In this document: piece by piece, positions 63,920 to 64,000 of the stretch
Layout: every line of letters begins with the position of its first letter
Position numbering within the stretch: position 1 is the stretch's first letter
Assembly (NCBI RefSeq): GCF_031181705.1
Contig: NZ_JAPSKN010000006.1
Span: 2,433-66,432 of the forward strand
Direction: 5' to 3'
Length of the DNA: 64,000 nucleotides
Origin: Streptomyces sp.
GTDB lineage: Bacteria > Actinomycetota > Actinomycetes > Streptomycetales > Streptomycetaceae
Translations under genes and position numbers: made by a program
Notes under the pieces: generated by a model
Told to the model about the DNA's origin: nothing
Seen by the model: only the letters and a program-made list of their open reading frames with translations
The model's database searches: none

Positions 63920-64000
63920 GTGCCGATCACGACCTCCCGCAGACCCGCCTGGGCGGGCCGCAACTACTCCCTGCTGACCGCCGCCGCGGTCGTCACCAAC
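63920..64000 (+). CDS. MFS transporter, N-terminus only (runs off the window)
   Basis: The last 81 bases encode 27 residues, MPITTSRRPAWAGRNYSLLT and then AAAVVTN, from a GTG. RPAWAGRNYSLLTAAAVVTN is the characteristic start of a group of actinobacterial MFS exporters. A TAGTCA element ends 4 nt before the GTG and may be a leaderless -10. The rest lies beyond the window. Confidence 0.6.
   Translation, partial: MPITTSRRPAWAGRNYSLLTAAAVVTN

Noticed and set aside
1-64000. CRISPR array, insertion sequence, prophage or secondary-metabolite core genes
   Set aside because: No regular repeat-spacer structure, transposase, integrase, phage structural gene, or PKS/NRPS/terpene core enzyme was seen.

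Overview
The window is very GC-rich (above 70% by eye), uses GTG, TTG and ATG starts, has rare TTA codons, and carries families typical of high-GC mycelial actinobacteria: a WhiJ/AbaA-type regulator set with DUF5753 and DUF397, an ECF41/SigJ-like sigma factor, UTRA-type GntR regulation, a PhoP-type PHO box and Tat-exported enzymes. It is almost certainly Streptomyces chromosome or a close relative. No insertion sequence, prophage, CRISPR array, tRNA or rRNA was found. The first ~80 bases are homopolymer runs that look like the edge of a contig.

Layout. 1-2.4 kb: a damaged DUF6328 gene, then an anti-sigma-like ATPase divergent from an XRE-DUF5753 / DUF397 pair. 2.4-6.9 kb: biotin synthesis, bioF divergent from bioBAD. 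7-13 kb: a class A beta-lactamase, a methyltransferase, an ABC ATPase with an FtsX permease, and an acetyltransferase. 13-19 kb: two coupled CNNM/CorC-like membrane proteins, a GDSL hydrolase, purB, mug and a TTA-containing small gene. 19-23 kb: an ABC exporter pair divergent from a NarL/DesK-type two-component system. 23-28.4 kb: ROK, GntR/UTRA, SigJ-like, alpha/beta hydrolase and MocR-type genes. 28.4-31.5 kb: phoD with a PHO box and an ACT-GNAT protein. 31.5-37.5 kb: a methionine gamma-lyase-like enzyme divergent from an Lrp regulator, a DUF885 peptidase, an SDR, an Imm21-like protein, a rhodanese and a second Lrp regulator. 37.5-44 kb: sbcC/sbcD, a YigZ protein, a SixA phosphatase and a CysRS/MshC-like pseudo-enzyme. 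43.7-47.2 kb: a binding protein / permease / ATPase operon behind a cobalamin riboswitch. 47.2-54.8 kb: CoA-binding protein, PobA-like hydroxylase, ArsR/CDF metal pair, YbaK, XRE-cupin/EamA pair, hexapeptide acyltransferase, gamma-carbonic anhydrase and DedA. 54.8-60 kb: phosphoketolase and a secreted GH3 glycosidase. 60-64 kb: a membrane-anchored sigma-like/ricin protein, a thioesterase, a membrane-anchored protein and the start of an MFS transporter.

Most genes are ordinary chromosomal housekeeping or accessory functions arranged as short operons with 4-nt overlaps (bioB/bioA 8 nt, sbcD/sbcC, the corrinoid operon, the CysRS-like/SixA pair). The points most worth a second look are regulatory: the B12 riboswitch that assigns the 44-47 kb ABC operon to corrinoid uptake; an in-frame repeat array that adds ~100 residues to that operon's ATPase; a DasR-site-like palindrome on the -35 of a GntR gene; a PHO box before phoD; TTA (bldA-type) codons in the XRE regulator and in a small unknown gene; and an AT-rich, TTA-containing small open frame with a strong ribosome binding site divergent from the sigma-like/ricin gene.
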